Positions 1 to 6,118 of a DNA stretch of 6,699 bases are shown in pieces. The position numbers were made by a program, and so were the translations under genes. Every line of letters starts with the position of its first letter. Position 1 is the first letter of the stretch. Source of the DNA: Entomomonas sp964395065 (lineage in GTDB: Bacteria > Pseudomonadota > Gammaproteobacteria > Pseudomonadales > Pseudomonadaceae); the NCBI GenBank assembly GCA_964395065.1, contig CAYNAM010000131.1, positions 1 through 6,699 on the forward strand. Direction: 5' to 3'. The notes beneath the pieces were generated by a model, which was not told the origin of the DNA, did no database searches, and saw only the letters and a list, made by a program, of their open reading frames with translations.

Positions 1-187
1 AACATCCTGTCCATTTTAGGTTAATATCATTCTATAAATCAAAGTACTGATTTAACAACTTTTTTTGTTGCCACGCTGTATCAGCATAACGGTTAAAAAC
101 AGGATTATTGAGTATTTTTTCTAACGTTTCCTGTTTAGCCGATAATTTTATTTCTATTTCTCTTAGGCTATTCTCTTGATTAGACAT
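1..187 (-). pseudogene. CYTH-family protein (triphosphatase / class IV adenylate cyclase-like), N-terminal fragment with in-frame stop, partial
   Basis: An ATG at 187 (minus strand) opens a 51-codon frame ending in TAG at 34-32. Residues 10-14 read EIEIK, the ExExK signature that starts the CYTH fold and supplies acidic and basic tunnel residues for binding metal and polyphosphate. Residues 44-50 (LLNQYFD) match the second conserved CYTH strand, which normally runs straight on into more of the domain. After the TAG the same frame stays open for ten more codons (NDINLKWTGC) to the window edge, and their spacing is about right for the segment before the usual ALRxR motif. I infer a nonsense mutation in a once longer gene rather than a genuine 51-residue protein. 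TAG appears to be a true stop here, since ubiD ends with it. CYTH proteins hydrolyse inorganic triphosphate or make cAMP; which applies cannot be told. The start has only a weak GGA upstream, and an upstream in-frame TAG rules out a longer N-terminus. Confidence 0.6.
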
Positions 188-417
188 ATATCCAAAAAAC
201 TCTTCGTCTGACTGTATAATTAACGGCTATAATGATAACTAACCTTATAAATTGCAAGCGCTTTATTAGTACTAGATCAATAAGTAAATTTAATATATTA
301 TTTAACTACTTAATTGGATAGCACGGCACTTTTACGAGTGATTACTGTCTTAATTAACCATACAGTTTATCTCCTTACAACATAACAATAAGCATTTTTA
401 GACTAGCAGGAAGGCTT
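188..417. other. divergent intergenic region between the CYTH fragment and ihfB
   Basis: This 230-base AT-rich spacer contains no convincing open frame, RNA gene or repeat. It must carry the promoter for ihfB, because the gene on its left points away. I could not pick out a plus-strand sigma-70 promoter with confidence: TTGGAT at 314-319 is a possible -35 but has no good -10 at the right distance. The ihfB Shine-Dalgarno sequence, AGGAAGG at 408-414, is strong and close to the start codon. Confidence 0.6.
228..257 (-). promoter_or_regulatory. candidate promoter of the CYTH gene
   Basis: Read on the minus strand, TTGCAA (257-252) could be a -35 element. CATTAT or ATTATA (234-228), 17-18 bases further on, could be the -10. 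Transcription would start roughly 30 bases before the ATG at 187. Both hexamers are imperfect and the region is AT-rich, so chance matches are likely. Confidence 0.3.
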
Positions 418-696
418 ATGAATAAATCAGAACTAATAGATAAAATAGCATCAAAACATAATCTTTTACCTCTAAAAACAGTAGAAAGTGCTGTAAAACT
501 ATTGATAGATCAACTTTCTGACTCATTAGAAAAAGGGCAACGGATAGAAGTAAGAGGGTTTGGTAGTTTTTCGCTTCACTATCGCAAGCCAAGACAAGGC
601 CGTAACCCCAAAACGGGAGAATCCGTCTCATTAACAGGAAAATTTGTACCACACTTTAAACCAGGCAAAGAACTGAGAGATAGAGTAAATTTATAA
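418..696 (+). CDS. ihfB: integration host factor subunit beta (IhfB/HimD)
   Basis: This 92-residue DNA-bending protein pairs with IHF alpha. The heterodimer binds specific sites in the minor groove and bends DNA sharply, affecting transcription, replication and recombination. The sequence has the full HU/IHF fold: an alpha-helical dimerisation region (residues 1-40), RGFGSF at 46-51 starting the beta sheet, and the DNA-binding arm with GRNPKTG at 61-67. Pro64 sits where the intercalating proline of IHF beta lies. R42, E44 and R46 match the residues used by the beta subunit for site recognition, and with SLHYR (52-56) and the closing FKPGKELRDR they separate it from HU and IHF alpha. Length is normal. 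The start follows AGGAAGG by three bases. It usually follows rpsA in gammaproteobacteria, but here it follows a divergent gene fragment. lapA begins 24 bases after its stop, so the two are probably co-transcribed. Confidence 0.95.
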   Translation: MNKSELIDKIASKHNLLPLKTVESAVKLLIDQLSDSLEKGQRIEVRGFGSFSLHYRKPRQGRNPKTGESVSLTGKFVPHFKPGKELRDRVNL

Positions 697-720
697 CCCT
701 ACTGAATTAAAGGAAAGGTA

Positions 721-1023
721 ATGCGCCGTTTTCAGCAAGTACTTTTATTTATAATGCTTCTAATCATTGCAGCATTTATATTAATCTTCATCTTAGAAAA
801 TAATGCAGAAGTAGCTATCAGCTTCCTAAGTTTTACTACCCCTACACTGCCTATCGCTGTGTTTATAGTTACTGCATTTTTATTAGGATTAATACTTGCT
901 TTAGTTATTAGCTACATCGTATTACTTAAAATAAAAATCAAACTAACATTAACTAAAAAACAATTAGCAACTTGTAAAAAAGAGTTAGCCAATAAAAATG
1001 CAGCTACGCTTTTAGTCAAGTAA
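721..1023 (+). CDS. lapA: LapA-family inner-membrane protein (DUF1049)
   Basis: This is a small 100-residue membrane protein. In E. coli, LapA works with LapB (YciM) at the inner membrane in balancing lipopolysaccharide synthesis against LpxC degradation. Visible here are a short basic start (MRRF), a first membrane segment at about 7-25, a short loop carrying ENN (26-28), a second membrane segment at about 43-69, and a Lys-rich, probably helical cytoplasmic tail (70-100). That layout, the ENN after the first segment and the position directly behind ihfB identify the family; sequence alone is weakly conserved. AGGAAAGG at 711-718 lies just before the ATG. The lapB gene that follows in enterics is absent, and argB begins 20 bases after the stop instead. 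The tail is where a LapB contact would be expected, but nothing in the window shows a partner. Confidence 0.85.
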   Translation: MRRFQQVLLFIMLLIIAAFILIFILENNAEVAISFLSFTTPTLPIAVFIVTAFLLGLILALVISYIVLLKIKIKLTLTKKQLATCKKELANKNAATLLVK

Positions 1024-1043
1024 TCGAAGGAGCTTAATATTTT

Positions 1044-1940
1044 ATGTTACTTGACCATGATAAAGCCGCCCATATTGCTAAAGTATTAACAGAAGCATTA
1101 CCTTACATACAACGTTATGTTGGGAAAACCCTAGTTATAAAATATGGCGGTAATGCAATGGAAAGCGAAGAGTTAAAAAATAGCTTTGCTCGCGATATCG
1201 TTTCTATGAAGGCTGTAGGTATTAATCCTATCGTTGTTCATGGTGGAGGACCTCAAATAGGCGACCTTCTCAAACGTTTATCTATCGAGAGCCATTTTAT
1301 TAATGGCATGCGAGTAACCGATAGTAAAACCATGGATGTTGTAGAGATGGTCTTAGGTGGCTCAGTTAATAAAGAAATTGTAAACTTAATAAACCAAAAT
1401 GGTGGCAATGCCATTGGATTAACAGGCAAGGATGCGCGCTTAATTCAGGCTAAAAAGCTTAATGTCACCCACAAAACTTCTGAAATGGCAGCACCCGAAA
1501 TTATTGATGTTGGGCAAGTAGGCGAAGTTACTGGCATTAATACTAATTTACTTAGCATGCTTGTTAACAGCGACTTCATCCCAGTTATTGCTCCAATTGG
1601 AGTAGGCGATGATGGTGTATCCTATAATATTAACGCAGACCTCGTAGCAGGCAAGGTAGCTGAAGCAGTTAAAGCAGAAAAACTAATGTTACTAACCAAT
1701 ATTGCTGGACTTTTAGATAAAGAAGGCAATATTTTGACAGGTCTAACCACTCTGCAAGTTAATGAGCTTATTGAAAATGGTACAATTTATGGTGGAATGC
1801 TACCTAAAATCCAATGTGCACTAGACGCAGTAAAAGGTGGAGTAGGCAGTGCGCTTATTTTAGATGGTCGAGTGCCTAATGCCATACTCCTAGAAATATT
1901 TACAGATAAAGGGATTGGCACATTAATTACCTGTCACTAA
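1044..1940 (+). CDS. argB: acetylglutamate kinase (arginine biosynthesis, second step)
   Basis: ArgB phosphorylates N-acetylglutamate with ATP to give N-acetylglutamyl-5-phosphate in the cytoplasmic arginine pathway. The 298-residue protein has the amino-acid kinase fold. KYGGNA at 33-38 includes the catalytic Lys33. HGGGP (66-70) is the glycine loop, R90 in MRVTD contacts the substrate, NINADLVAG (195-203) is the acetylglutamate/metal region, and K255 in MLPKI is the second phosphoryl-transfer lysine. The extra N-terminal helix (about 3-25, AAHIAKVLTEALPYI) is typical of hexameric ArgB enzymes inhibited by arginine and is missing from the E. coli type, so feedback inhibition is inferred. It closely resembles Pseudomonas ArgB throughout. 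AAGGAG at 1027-1032 is 11 bases from the ATG, a rather long gap, but a TAA at 1035-1037 blocks any upstream in-frame start. No clear terminator follows. It is probably transcribed with ihfB and lapA, an unusual partner set for an arginine gene. Confidence 0.97.
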   Translation: MLLDHDKAAHIAKVLTEALPYIQRYVGKTLVIKYGGNAMESEELKNSFARDIVSMKAVGINPIVVHGGGPQIGDLLKRLSIESHFINGMRVTDSKTMDVVEMVLGGSVNKEIVNLINQNGGNAIGLTGKDARLIQAKKLNVTHKTSEMAAPEIIDVGQVGEVTGINTNLLSMLVNSDFIPVIAPIGVGDDGVSYNINADLVAGKVAEAVKAEKLMLLTNIAGLLDKEGNILTGLTTLQVNELIENGTIYGGMLPKIQCALDAVKGGVGSALILDGRVPNAILLEIFTDKGIGTLITCH

Positions 1941-1989
1941 TCTTATATTTACATACAATTAGCCAGTGTTTATTTATGCTGTTTAGGTG

Positions 1990-2030
1990 TATGATAAATT
2001 GATTAGAATCAATAATAATTTACATGATAA
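1990..2030 (+). promoter_or_regulatory. candidate sodB promoter/operator with inverted repeat
   Basis: A perfect 6-bp inverted repeat, TTGATT-AG-AATCAA, occupies 1999-2012 in the 113-base argB-sodB gap. The left arm could double as a -35 element, with a weak -10 near 2022-2029. An alternative -10, TATGAT at 1990-1995, lies just upstream. The palindrome could be a regulator site, but it does not match a Fur box well and no regulator can be named. Such short AT-rich palindromes also occur by chance. Confidence 0.3.
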
Positions 2031-2053
2031 CCTGATGAAAATGGAGAATAGAT

Positions 2054-2632
2054 ATGGCTTTTGAATTACCAGCACTTCCTTATGCTAAAAATGCATTGGT
2101 ACCTCATATTTCCGAGGAAACGATTGAGTATCATTATGGTAAACATCATCAAACCTATGTTAACACACTCAACACACTCGTTCCTGGAACGGAATTCGAG
2201 GGAAAAACACTAGAAGAAATCATTAAAACATCTTCTGGTGGTATCTTTAACAACGCGGCTCAAGTATGGAACCATACCTTTTATTGGAATTGCTTAAAAC
2301 CAAATGGTGGTGGCGAACCAACAGGTGCTTTAGCTGATGCGATCAATAAAACTTTCGGATCTTTTGAAAAATTTAAAGAAGAATTTACCAAAACATCCAT
2401 TGGTACTTTTGGTTCAGGTTGGGCTTGGCTTGTTAAAAAAGCAGATGGTTCTTTAGCTCTTGCCAGTACTATTGGTGCAGGTAACCCTATGACATCGGGC
2501 GATAAGCCTTTATTAACTTGTGATGTCTGGGAGCATGCTTACTACATTGATTACCGTAACCTACGCCCTAAGTATTTAGAAAACTTCTGGGCTCTAGTTA
2601 ATTGGGATTTTGTTGCTAAAAACTTTGCTTAA
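2054..2632 (+). CDS. sodB: superoxide dismutase [Fe]
   Basis: SodB converts superoxide to oxygen and hydrogen peroxide in the cytoplasm. The 192-residue protein has the N-terminal helical hairpin and C-terminal alpha/beta domain of the Fe/Mn family. All four metal ligands are present: H27, H74, D157 and H161, the last two within DVWEHAYYIDYRN (157-169). Q70, in AAQVWNH, is in the position typical of iron enzymes, where manganese enzymes carry a glutamine from the C-terminal domain instead, so iron is the likely metal. There is no signal peptide. The sequence is near-identical in many blocks to Pseudomonas SodB as I recall it. TGGAGA at 2042-2047 gives a good ribosome site seven bases before the ATG. 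A 113-base gap after argB and a strong terminator right behind it suggest sodB is a monocistronic unit. Confidence 0.97.
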   Translation: MAFELPALPYAKNALVPHISEETIEYHYGKHHQTYVNTLNTLVPGTEFEGKTLEEIIKTSSGGIFNNAAQVWNHTFYWNCLKPNGGGEPTGALADAINKTFGSFEKFKEEFTKTSIGTFGSGWAWLVKKADGSLALASTIGAGNPMTSGDKPLLTCDVWEHAYYIDYRNLRPKYLENFWALVNWDFVAKNFA

Positions 2633-2648
2633 TAATTAATACCTAAAC

Positions 2649-2680
2649 AAAAAAGAGAAGCTATTTAGCTTCTCTTTTTT
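2649..2680. terminator. bidirectional intrinsic terminator between sodB and msbA
   Basis: A perfect 14-bp stem (2649-2662 pairing with 2667-2680) closes a four-base ATTT loop. The GC-containing core is GAGAAGCT, with a six-A run on the left and a six-T run on the right. On either strand the RNA hairpin therefore ends in U residues, so it can terminate sodB on the plus strand and msbA on the minus strand. It starts 16 bases after the sodB stop and ends 7 bases from the msbA stop. Confidence 0.9.
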
Positions 2681-2687
2681 ATGATAT

Positions 2688-4502
2688 TTAATCACTCAAT
2701 ATATCGACATGTTGGGCTTCATCTTTTTCTTTAAAACCTAATGCATGCAGTTTTGCATAAACGCCATCTAAAGATAATAAATCGTGGTGAGATCCTCGTT
2801 CTACAATCTCCCCATTCTCCATTACTAAAATTAAATCTGCTTTTTCAATGGTTGATAAGCGATGTGCAATTACCAAGGTTGTTCGCCCCGCCATAACACT
2901 ATCCAATGCATCTTGGATGTGTCGCTCAGATTCAGTATCTAATGCCGAGGTTGCCTCATCTAAAATAAGCAATGGTGCATTCTTTAGCAATGCTCTCGAT
3001 ATCGAAAGCCGCTGCCGCTGCCCACCAGATAACTTGACACCATTTTCCCCAATTAATGTCTGATAACCATGCGATAAACGTTCAATAAATTCATCGGCAT
3101 AAGCGGCTTGTGTTGCCTCTTTTACTTTTTCAAGAGGAGTATTCGCTAATACACCATAAGCAATATTTTTAAAAACCGTTGTATTAAACAAAGAAACTTG
3201 TTGAGTGACGAGCGAAATATGTTTACGCAAATTGGATAACTTATATTCATTAATATCCAAATCATCCAATAAAATCTTTCCTTGTGTGTATTGATAAAAC
3301 CTCGGGATAAGGTTTGCCAATGTTGATTTCCCACTACCAGAACGCCCAACTAAAGCAATCATTTGCCCTGGTTCAATTGTAAAGCTAATATCCTTTAAAA
3401 CTTCTTTATCAGTACCAGGATAAGTAAAAGCAAGATTTCTGACCTCTAATCTGCCCTTAACATGATCCTTTTCTATCGTGCCATTATCTTCCTCTGGCGC
3501 TTCATCCAATACTTCAAAAATACTTTCAGCACCCGCCAAGCCTTTTTGAATATTAGAACTCACTTCTGATAATTGGCGTATAGGCTTAGGCAATAAACCC
3601 GCAGCTGTAATATAAGCAACCAGTTCACCAGCTGTTGCATCTCCACGTAATGCTAAAACTAAAAACAGTAATACTGCCATAGCAGAATATATGACCAACT
3701 GTAACAAAGGTGTATAAATCGCACCTGTCCTAGTCATTTTTAACTGTTTATTTACACTATCTTGAGTTACCGAGCGAAAACGCTCTGACTCATACTTTTC
3801 TCCACCAAAACTACGCACAACACGGTAATTTTGTACAGTTTCAGAGGTAACATGAGTTAAGTCTCCCATTACCATTTGAATTTTCTTACTTTGCTTTCGA
3901 AATTTTTTACCTGCTATAGTAACCATCACCGCAATAACAGGCAATATAGCAATCATCACCAATGTCAACTTCCAATTCATGTACAACAGATAACAAAATA
4001 AGAAAATGACTGTCAGCCCTTCTCTAAATATTACTTTGATAGCATCTGTCGCTGCACCCGTCACCATATTGACATTAAATAAAATTAAAGAAACCATATG
4101 ACCTGAGTTACGATCATCAAAATAGCGACTGGGTAAGACAAAAAATTTGTTAAACATTTCTAGTCTTAAATCTTGCACTAAACCAAGTGTGACCCTCGCT
4201 AAAAAATATCCTCCTAAAAAAGAACCAACGCCTTGCCAAATAGCAATTAATACTAAAAAAACAGGGACGGCATATACAAGATTTAAATCTTTTAATACAG
4301 GAACGCCTGGAAAAAGTGTTGTTGACTTACCATTTAGTGCATCAACAAAATATTGTAAAATATGCGCAAGCATTGGTTGTGATGATGCAAAAATCATATA
4401 ACCCAAAATACTAATCGCAAAAAAGCCTACATAAGGTCTTACATACCTTAATAATCTAAAATAAATTTTTAAACTAGAAACTTGTTGTTTTGAATTACTC
4501 AT
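2688..4502 (-). CDS. msbA: lipid A export permease/ATP-binding protein MsbA
   Basis: MsbA is the homodimeric ABC exporter that flips newly made lipid A-core across the inner membrane using ATP. The 604 residues hold a membrane domain with about six helices (roughly 20-310) followed by a nucleotide-binding domain (about 350-590). The latter is complete: Walker A GRSGSGKS (386-393), Q-loop TQQ (433-435), signature LSGGQ (491-495), Walker B LLILDE (511-516) and switch His547 in AHRLS. Long blocks match Pseudomonas MsbA as recalled, including NMVTGAATDAIKV and LLPKPIRQLSEVSS, which argues for MsbA rather than another exporter. One oddity is SLILFNV (138-144), where relatives usually have SRITxxx. 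lpxK, often the next gene in other bacteria, is absent. The ATG at 4502 has no clear Shine-Dalgarno sequence and is overlapped by a five-codon frame; a -10-like TATAAT lies just upstream. The gene converges on sodB. Confidence 0.95.
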   Translation of the reverse strand: MSNSKQQVSSLKIYFRLLRYVRPYVGFFAISILGYMIFASSQPMLAHILQYFVDALNGKSTTLFPGVPVLKDLNLVYAVPVFLVLIAIWQGVGSFLGGYFLARVTLGLVQDLRLEMFNKFFVLPSRYFDDRNSGHMVSLILFNVNMVTGAATDAIKVIFREGLTVIFLFCYLLYMNWKLTLVMIAILPVIAVMVTIAGKKFRKQSKKIQMVMGDLTHVTSETVQNYRVVRSFGGEKYESERFRSVTQDSVNKQLKMTRTGAIYTPLLQLVIYSAMAVLLFLVLALRGDATAGELVAYITAAGLLPKPIRQLSEVSSNIQKGLAGAESIFEVLDEAPEEDNGTIEKDHVKGRLEVRNLAFTYPGTDKEVLKDISFTIEPGQMIALVGRSGSGKSTLANLIPRFYQYTQGKILLDDLDINEYKLSNLRKHISLVTQQVSLFNTTVFKNIAYGVLANTPLEKVKEATQAAYADEFIERLSHGYQTLIGENGVKLSGGQRQRLSISRALLKNAPLLILDEATSALDTESERHIQDALDSVMAGRTTLVIAHRLSTIEKADLILVMENGEIVERGSHHDLLSLDGVYAKLHALGFKEKDEAQHVDILSD

Positions 4503-4533
4503 TGTTAATCATGTTCTTTTAAAGTGGATTATA
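4495..4533 (-). promoter_or_regulatory. candidate msbA promoter -10 and leader with five-codon mini-ORF
   Basis: On the minus strand a consensus TATAAT lies at 4533-4528, with no good -35 at the usual distance. Transcription would begin near 4521, leaving a leader of only about 20 bases. In that leader ATG-ATT-AAC-AAT-GAG-TAA (4512-4495) encodes MINNE and overlaps the msbA start at 4502 in another frame. Neither start has a strong Shine-Dalgarno sequence. Coupling of msbA translation to this mini-ORF is possible but speculative. Confidence 0.35.
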
Positions 4534-4562
4534 AAACCTACAAAGGGCTCAGCTTATACAGT

Positions 4563-4587
4563 GATGATGCATATTATACACATCATC
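4563..4587 (-). other. short hairpin immediately after ubiD
   Basis: GATGATG and CATCATC arms (4587-4581 and 4569-4563, read on the minus strand) enclose an 11-base AT-rich loop and begin at the last bases of the ubiD stop region. No T run follows, so it is not a standard intrinsic terminator. It may stabilise the ubiD mRNA end or be chance, and ubiD transcription may continue into msbA. Confidence 0.3.
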
Positions 4588-6053
4588 TAATCTAGCCCCA
4601 ACTCTGACCATATCTCATCAATATATTTAACCACAGTGGGATCTTTATGGATTGCCAGCCCCCATTCACGACTAGTTTCACCGGGCCATTTATGTGTAGC
4701 ATCTAATCCCATTTTACTCCCCAAGCCTGAAACTGGCGAGGCAAAATCCAAATAATCAATCGGAGTATTATCAATCAACAGCGTATCGCGTTTAGGATCC
4801 ATTCGTGTTGTAATTGCCCAAATTACATCATTCCAATCTCGAGCATTAATATCATCGTCTGTCACAACAACGAACTTAGTATACATAAACTGGCGTAAAA
4901 AACTCCATACGCCCATCATGACACGCTTTGCATGCCCAGGATATTGCTTCTTTATCGTCACAATGGCCATCCGGTAAGAACAACCCTCAGGCGGCAAATA
5001 GAAATCTACAATCTCTGGAAATTGTTTTTGCAATATTGGAACAAAGACATCATTTAGCGCTAAACCTAAAATAGCAGGTTCATCAGGTGGCCGACCAGTA
5101 TACGTACTGTGGTAAATAGGATTCTCTCGGTGTGTAATACGCTCTACAGTAAAGACAGGAAACTTATCCACCTCATTATAGTACCCAGTGTGATCACCAA
5201 AAGGGCCTTCATCGGCCACTTCATTTGGATAAATAAATCCCTCTAACACAAACTCTGCCATAGAAGGGACTTGTAGATCATTACCAATGCATTTTACTAG
5301 CTCGGTTTTTTGTCCGCGCAATAATCCTGCAAAAGCATATTCTGATAAGCCATCGGGAACAGGTGTCACAGCACCTAAAATCGTTGCAGGATCACAGCCT
5401 AGCACTACAGAAACAGGAAAAGGTTCATTAGGATACTTTTGCAACCACTCCTGATAGTCTAACGCCCCACCACGATGGTTCAGCCAGCGCATAATCACTT
5501 TATTGCGACCAATAACTTGCTGACGATAAATACCCAAATTCTGCCGATCTTTTGAAAGTCCTTTAGTGACAACGATTCCCCATGTAATTAAGGGACCAGC
5601 ATCATCAGGCCAACATTTCTGAACAGGAAGTTCTGCCAAATCAACATCACCACCCTCTTTAATTACTGTCTGGCAAACAGCATCTTTTACTATTTTAGGT
5701 GACATATTGAGAACTTTTTTAAAGAGTGGCAATTTTTGCCAGGCATCTTTTAATCCCTTAGGTGGTTCAGGTTCTTTTAGAAAAGCCAATAGCTTTCCAA
5801 TTTCTGTTAACTGATTAATGTCATCAGTTCCCATCCCCAAAGCGACCCGCTTGGTTGTACCAAATAAATTACCTAAAACAGGGATAGAATAACCTTTAGG
5901 ATTTTCAAACAGTAGTGCAGGACCTTGCTTACGCAAGGTACGATCACAGACCTCTGTCATCTCTAATATTGGAGAGATAGCTGTTGTAATACGCTTTAGT
6001 TCACCTTGCGCTTCTAAGCCTTTAATAAAATCTCTTAAATCCGCATACTGCAT
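4587..6053 (-). CDS. ubiD: 4-hydroxy-3-polyprenylbenzoate decarboxylase (prFMN-dependent, ubiquinone biosynthesis)
   Basis: UbiD removes the carboxyl group from 4-hydroxy-3-polyprenylbenzoate on the way to ubiquinone, using prenylated FMN made by UbiX, which is not in this window. The 488 residues match the family length and align end to end with E. coli UbiD as recalled, from MQYADLRDF to GLDATHKWPGET. By comparison with fungal Fdc1, N172 (NLGIYRQQ), H193 (LNHRGG) and E238 (LSEYAFAG) should bind the metal and cofactor phosphate. R177, E282 and D287 in EGPFGDHTGYY (282-292) should form the catalytic Arg-acid-acid group. EMVLEG-like sequence at 266-272 and YTGRPPDEP (318-326) are also conserved. 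The ATG at 6053 aligns with the enteric start; AAGATAGG lies upstream but about 11 bases away. It ends in TAG. It follows rho, an order I recall from Pseudomonas, but a terminator separates them. Confidence 0.97.
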   Translation of the reverse strand: MQYADLRDFIKGLEAQGELKRITTAISPILEMTEVCDRTLRKQGPALLFENPKGYSIPVLGNLFGTTKRVALGMGTDDINQLTEIGKLLAFLKEPEPPKGLKDAWQKLPLFKKVLNMSPKIVKDAVCQTVIKEGGDVDLAELPVQKCWPDDAGPLITWGIVVTKGLSKDRQNLGIYRQQVIGRNKVIMRWLNHRGGALDYQEWLQKYPNEPFPVSVVLGCDPATILGAVTPVPDGLSEYAFAGLLRGQKTELVKCIGNDLQVPSMAEFVLEGFIYPNEVADEGPFGDHTGYYNEVDKFPVFTVERITHRENPIYHSTYTGRPPDEPAILGLALNDVFVPILQKQFPEIVDFYLPPEGCSYRMAIVTIKKQYPGHAKRVMMGVWSFLRQFMYTKFVVVTDDDINARDWNDVIWAITTRMDPKRDTLLIDNTPIDYLDFASPVSGLGSKMGLDATHKWPGETSREWGLAIHKDPTVVKYIDEIWSELGLD

Positions 6054-6089
6054 ACAGATAAATACCTATCTTACTGATCTAAACAATAA

Positions 6090-6107
6090 AGCCGCATCAC
6101 TGCGGCT
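6090..6107 (-). terminator. intrinsic terminator of rho
   Basis: Read on the minus strand, AGCCGCA (6107-6101) pairs perfectly with TGCGGCT (6096-6090) around a GTGA loop. TTATTGTTT follows, a broken T tract. The GC-rich stem stands out in this AT-rich DNA and starts 11 bases after the rho stop. It is placed to end rho mRNA before ubiD, although the imperfect T tract may allow some read-through. Confidence 0.8.
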
Positions 6108-6118
6108 CTATTATACTA

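Noticed and set aside
345..365. CTGT...ACAG pair resembling a LexA (SOS) box
   Set aside because: The gap between the arms is 13 bases, whereas a LexA box of this type needs 8, and the intervening sequence gives no support.
416..652. Minus-strand open frame of 78 codons
   Set aside because: It lies antisense to ihfB, which is clearly real; its translation resembles no known protein and it has no ribosome site.
1941..1998. Possible argB terminator
   Set aside because: No stable GC-containing stem followed by a T run is present in the gap after argB.
2848..3063. Plus-strand open frame of 71 codons
   Set aside because: It is antisense to the ATPase domain of msbA, whose conserved motifs explain the coding constraint here.
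3146..3349. Minus-strand open frame of 67 codons inside msbA
   Set aside because: It is an alternative frame of the Walker A to Q-loop region of msbA; no independent evidence supports it.
4147..4401. Plus-strand open frame of 84 codons
   Set aside because: It is antisense to the membrane domain of msbA and shows no domain, signal peptide or ribosome site.
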